This document shows, in pieces, positions 60,644-64,000 of a stretch of DNA of 64,000 nt. The DNA is taken from the NCBI GenBank assembly GCA_031216445.1, contig CM062211.1, positions 3,484,001 to 3,548,000 of the forward strand, read 5' to 3'. Positions within the stretch are counted from its first letter, which is position 1, and the number at the start of each line of letters is the position of its first letter. A program made the position numbers and the translations under genes. This DNA comes from Lateolabrax maculatus (taxonomy: Eukaryota > Chordata > Actinopteri > Acropomatiformes > Lateolabracidae). Below the pieces are notes generated by a model. That model saw nothing but the letters and a program-made list of their open reading frames with translations, searched no databases and was not told where the DNA came from.

Positions 60644-63600
60644 TTAGAACCTGGTTTCTGGATCATGAGCCTGGTGGAGAAGAAAGAGTTGTGTTTCCTT
60701 TCAGAAAAATGTGGCTCTATTAAAAATGTGCTTTTACAAAATGAATCATCACATTTAAAGAATGACTGTAAATGGATACGTACATTTCTATTTCTGGTCA
60801 TGAAATTGTCTCCAGGGTGATGAACTGTGACTGTTGTTATAATCTGCAGAACAACATGAAGACTTAAGAACTCTGCACACGCTCACCTCCCTAATATGTG
60901 GAATTTCTTCAGATAGAAACCTCCTCCAGATATTGTGTTATGCTACGTTTGACTAAATACATATGGTAACCCTTTTTTTTCTTTACCTTGTCATAGTCAC
61001 TTTTCTTCTCTGTAGAATCTGGATGCTTCTCGAGGATGTGCAGCATGGCGTCATGCAGTGTCAGGAAGAACATAGAGGACTGTACCTCGTCATCAAAGAA
61101 GCGACAGTCATGCAGTTTCTGCAGGATGTAAGCTACGGGTGAGGAGGACAAGTTAGTCAAAGTGCTTCAGAGGTTTACAAAGTATTTTTTAGACAAAGAA
61201 TTCATGACACCAAGGATTGTATCTATATGTATATTTCTTTAAATACGGATTGTGACTATATATAGCGGGCTATTATCTATTCTAAAACCAGTCAGCACCA
61301 TAAACAGCTTATAATTTCTGTCAAATAGGAATTTACTGTAAATCCATGTTGTTTAATTATTACTGTTGGCTAAACATCATTTTGACACCAGAAATGAACA
61401 CATAATGAAATAAAGATGCAAATGCCTACAGTGAACATTTAATTTCACAAAAAAACATGTGTAACAAAGGGGAGGAAAGGACTTGAGGTTACACAATAAT
61501 TAAGTGAAATATGTGCACAAGTTGCTAACCTAAGGGCACAGTAAAAAGAGAAGCACTGGTACATTTTAATTTAGGCAATGTACTGCCTCTTCTGCAGACT
61601 TCACACTCTAAATGCTACATGAGGGTCAAAACAACACTGAATGTCCTGTTTTACTAGGCAGAGTGCTCAAGGTAGCTGTTGACTTCACTCGTTGCTTTCA
61701 CATAGTCGATTTTAGTCTTTAAGTTTGTCTATTTTTCCATTTTTATTTAATAACTCCTTCATAACAAAAATCTGATGTTACAAATAATTATATGCAAAAC
61801 CCAGCATTATTAGTACATTTATGTGGAGCGATGTAGAGCTTTTGCATCACAGATAGTGATGATTTTGCAAGTCCAGACTTATACTGTAGATTCATACTTA
61901 CGATCACAAGCCACAATGTAGACCTCAACTTCAACCCGGATCAGCTCTTTTAGCGCCTGCAAAAGAGTTAAAGACGATTGAAGACAAACAGCCATAGTAA
62001 AGTAGCTGCTTCTGACGCTGCTGTGAATGAACACCTCACCGTTCTGAGTCCCTTCAGAGCAGAGATGTCCAGGAAGGAGACAGCAGCAAAGTCCAGGATC
62101 AGGCTGTGGAGGTCCACTCTGGGGACGCTGATGTTGGCTGGAAGCTCTGTGTTCCAGTTGATCCGGGCAGGAAGGTCCTTGAAGTCAGTGGGCAGGTCCA
62201 GCTCCTCCAAGTTGCTCTCATCATCCGACTCCTTGATAGGTCCACATGATGTATTCAGGAAGCCTTTCTGTAATGGTAAAATACTGTTCATTTTCTGACT
62301 TCTCTTTGGTTCTCACAGAGCTGAAGCACATTCCAGTATATACTGGATGAAAGACGAGGGAATACCCAGTGTTATATATAACACGGGTACAGCAGCTTGA
62401 ACTACATTTATACGAAATGTAAAGCTACAGACAGTTGAGGCCAGTTTAGCCATGATTGTTTGCATGTCAACTTTTCAGTCCACACTTGGCTTGAACAACT
62501 TGGCTGTCCTGACCTGGCCACATCAAACACAGTTGAACTCTGTAGGTGTGTTTCCATCCACCTGTTTTCATACGCATTTTCAATTTGTGCATAAAATACT
62601 GGAGCGGAAAATAAATTTGTAAAAAAAGAAAAATGTCCCACTTAAACAACATAAATCATGACATACATAAAGCATGTGACTTAAACATCCACTGAAGCTT
62701 TTGCGCTCTACTGGAGAGACATAAAATGGCGGCAGACAAAAACATCAGATCTGTGCGGAGCAATGAGAAGACTGTAACCTTCCTCAAATGAAACAGAAAT
62801 GTCGTTTTTCCACCAGGCTTTTCTACATTAGTTTGAGATTTGATTGCATTAATATTCACATAACAGCAGTGGATGGAAATGGATGTTAATCTGCATTTTC
62901 TTTTACTGATTTTCTGGAAATTTCATTAAAATGTATGCTATGATGGACCTGGCTTATAAATGATGGGAAGCAGGTGACGAATCATGTCACTGAAGCAACA
63001 ATAAGGACTACTGGTGGGTGTGTCTACACTGTCTTCTTCTGTATACAAAAAGGTTTGCAGTGCAGGGATAATTATAGCACTCAGTATTTTATTGTTAAAA
63101 AGGTGCTTAAGGGATTCTTTGCCCAAGGTCAACTTGGGTCAAAACATTGTGCAATAATTGTACTAAAAATCGCATGGGTATAACAACTGACTGTATATAT
63201 TTTACTTTTATATGGTATTGCCTCAGCTTTTATACTCCAGAAGATACAATTATAGTCTGCCTGTTGTAAATGTTGTTTGGCAAGTTGTAGACATGTTGTA
63301 AACCAAACACAACAAACACATCACAGACCTGGTTTTATCATGTTCACACAATTACTTGCATCTGTGATAGTGGCGGCGAACCTTGTACCATCGCCTGAGC
63401 AGATGCTATTACACTCCAGGGTTATTTATCGAAAGATTCAACATCAATAAATGAATTCACAGAATTGATTTGTTATCGGATAGGTTATAGTAATGAAAGT
63501 ATTGAAATGTACTGCTGACCTGAGTTATCAAAACAAAAGGAAGAGACAATGGTTAAAGTGAGTGACTGAGACTTTTATGGCATTGTGAAATGTGTGAAAG

Positions 63601-63733
63601 AGTATAACCACTGAACAAGGTCAAAGACATTACTTACTGATGTCCACTTCAGGTCTCCCTTCTTTAGAAGTTTCCGGATCATCCTCAGTGCTTTATTTCT
63701 CTTTCTCAGCACTCTCAATGGGTTAAATCCAAC
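60644..63733 (-). CDS. slc26a3: SLC26A3 anion exchanger, C-terminal part (gene continues past window end)
   Basis: Five exons, in reading order 63733-63638, 62267-62040, 61956-61902, 61132-60987 and 60670-60644, give about 183 C-terminal residues in one frame to TAA. They cover the start of the cytosolic STAS region (VGFNPLRVLRKRNKALR), the STAS core (VDLHSLILDFAAVSFLDISALKGL in parts), FFDDEVQSSMFFLTLHDAMLHIL and a short last exon ending HDPETRF. The ETRF tail is almost the ETKF PDZ ligand of human SLC26A3. Exon boundaries and phases match the neighbouring complete copy exactly, so the two are tandem duplicates in the same orientation, with this one upstream in transcription order. The membrane domain exons lie beyond 64000. 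Confidence 0.93.
61133..61901 (-). other. slc26a3: slc26a3 intron, nothing identified
   Basis: AT-rich intron between the exons 61956-61902 and 61132-60987. I recognise no repeat family or exon. Confidence 0.5.
62545..62883. mobile_element. MITE-like element with inverted ends
   Basis: The left end reads GTGTGTTTCCATCCACCTGT and the right end ACAGCAGTGGATGGAAATGG; the right end inverted gives CCATTTCCATCCACTGCTGT, so about 15 of 20 bases pair. The inner sequence is AT-rich, with AAAATGGCGGCAG at about 62723. I recall fish elements starting TTTCCATC..CCTATTTT.ATGCGCATTTT, and 62560-62590 (CCTGTTTTCATACGCATTTT) fits. It lies in the slc26a3 intron 62268-63637. No coding capacity. Confidence 0.55.
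62884..63637 (-). other. slc26a3: slc26a3 intron remainder, nothing identified
   Basis: Intronic sequence between the MITE-like element and exon 63733-63638. Short ORFs are not supported by splice signals or family resemblance. Confidence 0.5.
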
Positions 63734-64000
63734 CTGAGGAGATATAAGTGTGAAGTAAAGAAGTTTTGGAGACAGAATCTGGTCAAAGATAAGATTTGTA
63801 AAGTTAAATCTTTCAATCTGTTTACAACATGACCCTGTAAAGTCGATTTGGTTGCTTTTTACAGCCTCTTTAATGCCATTGTTTTAGATACTGTGTTAAC
63901 AAACTTAACTTACACTAGTTATGTGCAGGGTTTTGGATATGAAGTGCTATTTTTCTAAGAGGATGTGAAAAACAAGCAACACAGTGGTAGCTAGTGTTGT
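63734..64000 (-). other. slc26a3: slc26a3 intron, cut by window end
   Basis: Sequence upstream (transcript sense) of exon 63733-63638, with a normal CCTCAG acceptor. The preceding exon, equivalent to 52479-52387 of the neighbouring copy, is not present before the window ends. Confidence 0.6.

Noticed and set aside
1..64000. tRNA, rRNA, snoRNA or microRNA genes
   Set aside because: I looked for tRNA B-box words, snoRNA C/D boxes and long hairpins, and saw nothing I could support without folding tools.

Overview
This window is vertebrate nuclear DNA, almost certainly from a ray-finned (teleost, probably percomorph) fish. The genes are cut into many short GT-AG exons. The introns carry fish-type interspersed repeats and long CA/TG, AG and GACA microsatellites, and the proteins are close to their human counterparts. 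There is no operon, phage, CRISPR or viral gene content. Five protein-coding genes account for nearly all coding sequence; I rebuilt their exons from splice sites, frame phase and remembered family sequences, without any alignment tool.

Layout. (1) About 1-26,100, plus strand: sbf1 (MTMR5), a DENN/GRAM/pseudo-myotubularin/PH protein. Its 5' exons lie before the window; 33 coding exons are visible. (2) 26,100-29,560: convergent intergenic region with several possible poly(A) signals. (3) 29,560 to about 43,900, minus strand: ppp6r2, a PP6 phosphatase regulatory (SAPS) subunit, complete in 22 coding exons plus a non-coding 5' exon in a CpG-rich promoter near 43.5 kb. (4) About 45,300-49,460, plus strand: cbll1 (Hakai), a RING E3 ligase, complete in 6 exons. 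(5) 50,235-58,286, minus strand: a complete 19-exon SLC26A3-type anion exchanger. (6) 58,950-60,236: decayed non-LTR retrotransposon remnants. (7) 60,360 to beyond the window end, minus strand: the C-terminal half of a second, tandem SLC26A3-type gene.

Context. In human, SBF1 and PPP6R2 are tail-to-tail neighbours on 22q13.33, and CBLL1 and SLC26A3 are neighbours on 7q22; here the two blocks are joined head to head between ppp6r2 and cbll1. The genes belong to different processes: Rab/phosphoinositide control (sbf1), PP6 targeting (ppp6r2), ubiquitylation and m6A-writer scaffolding (cbll1) and chloride/bicarbonate exchange (the slc26a3 pair). They share no pathway that I can see. The most informative oddities are an 18-nt insertion that splits the last RING cysteine pair of cbll1, different C-terminal PDZ-type tails on the two slc26a3 copies, tandem NAGNAG acceptors, a microsatellite acting as a splice polypyrimidine tract, and an unexplained ORF-bearing exon candidate near 43.1 kb.
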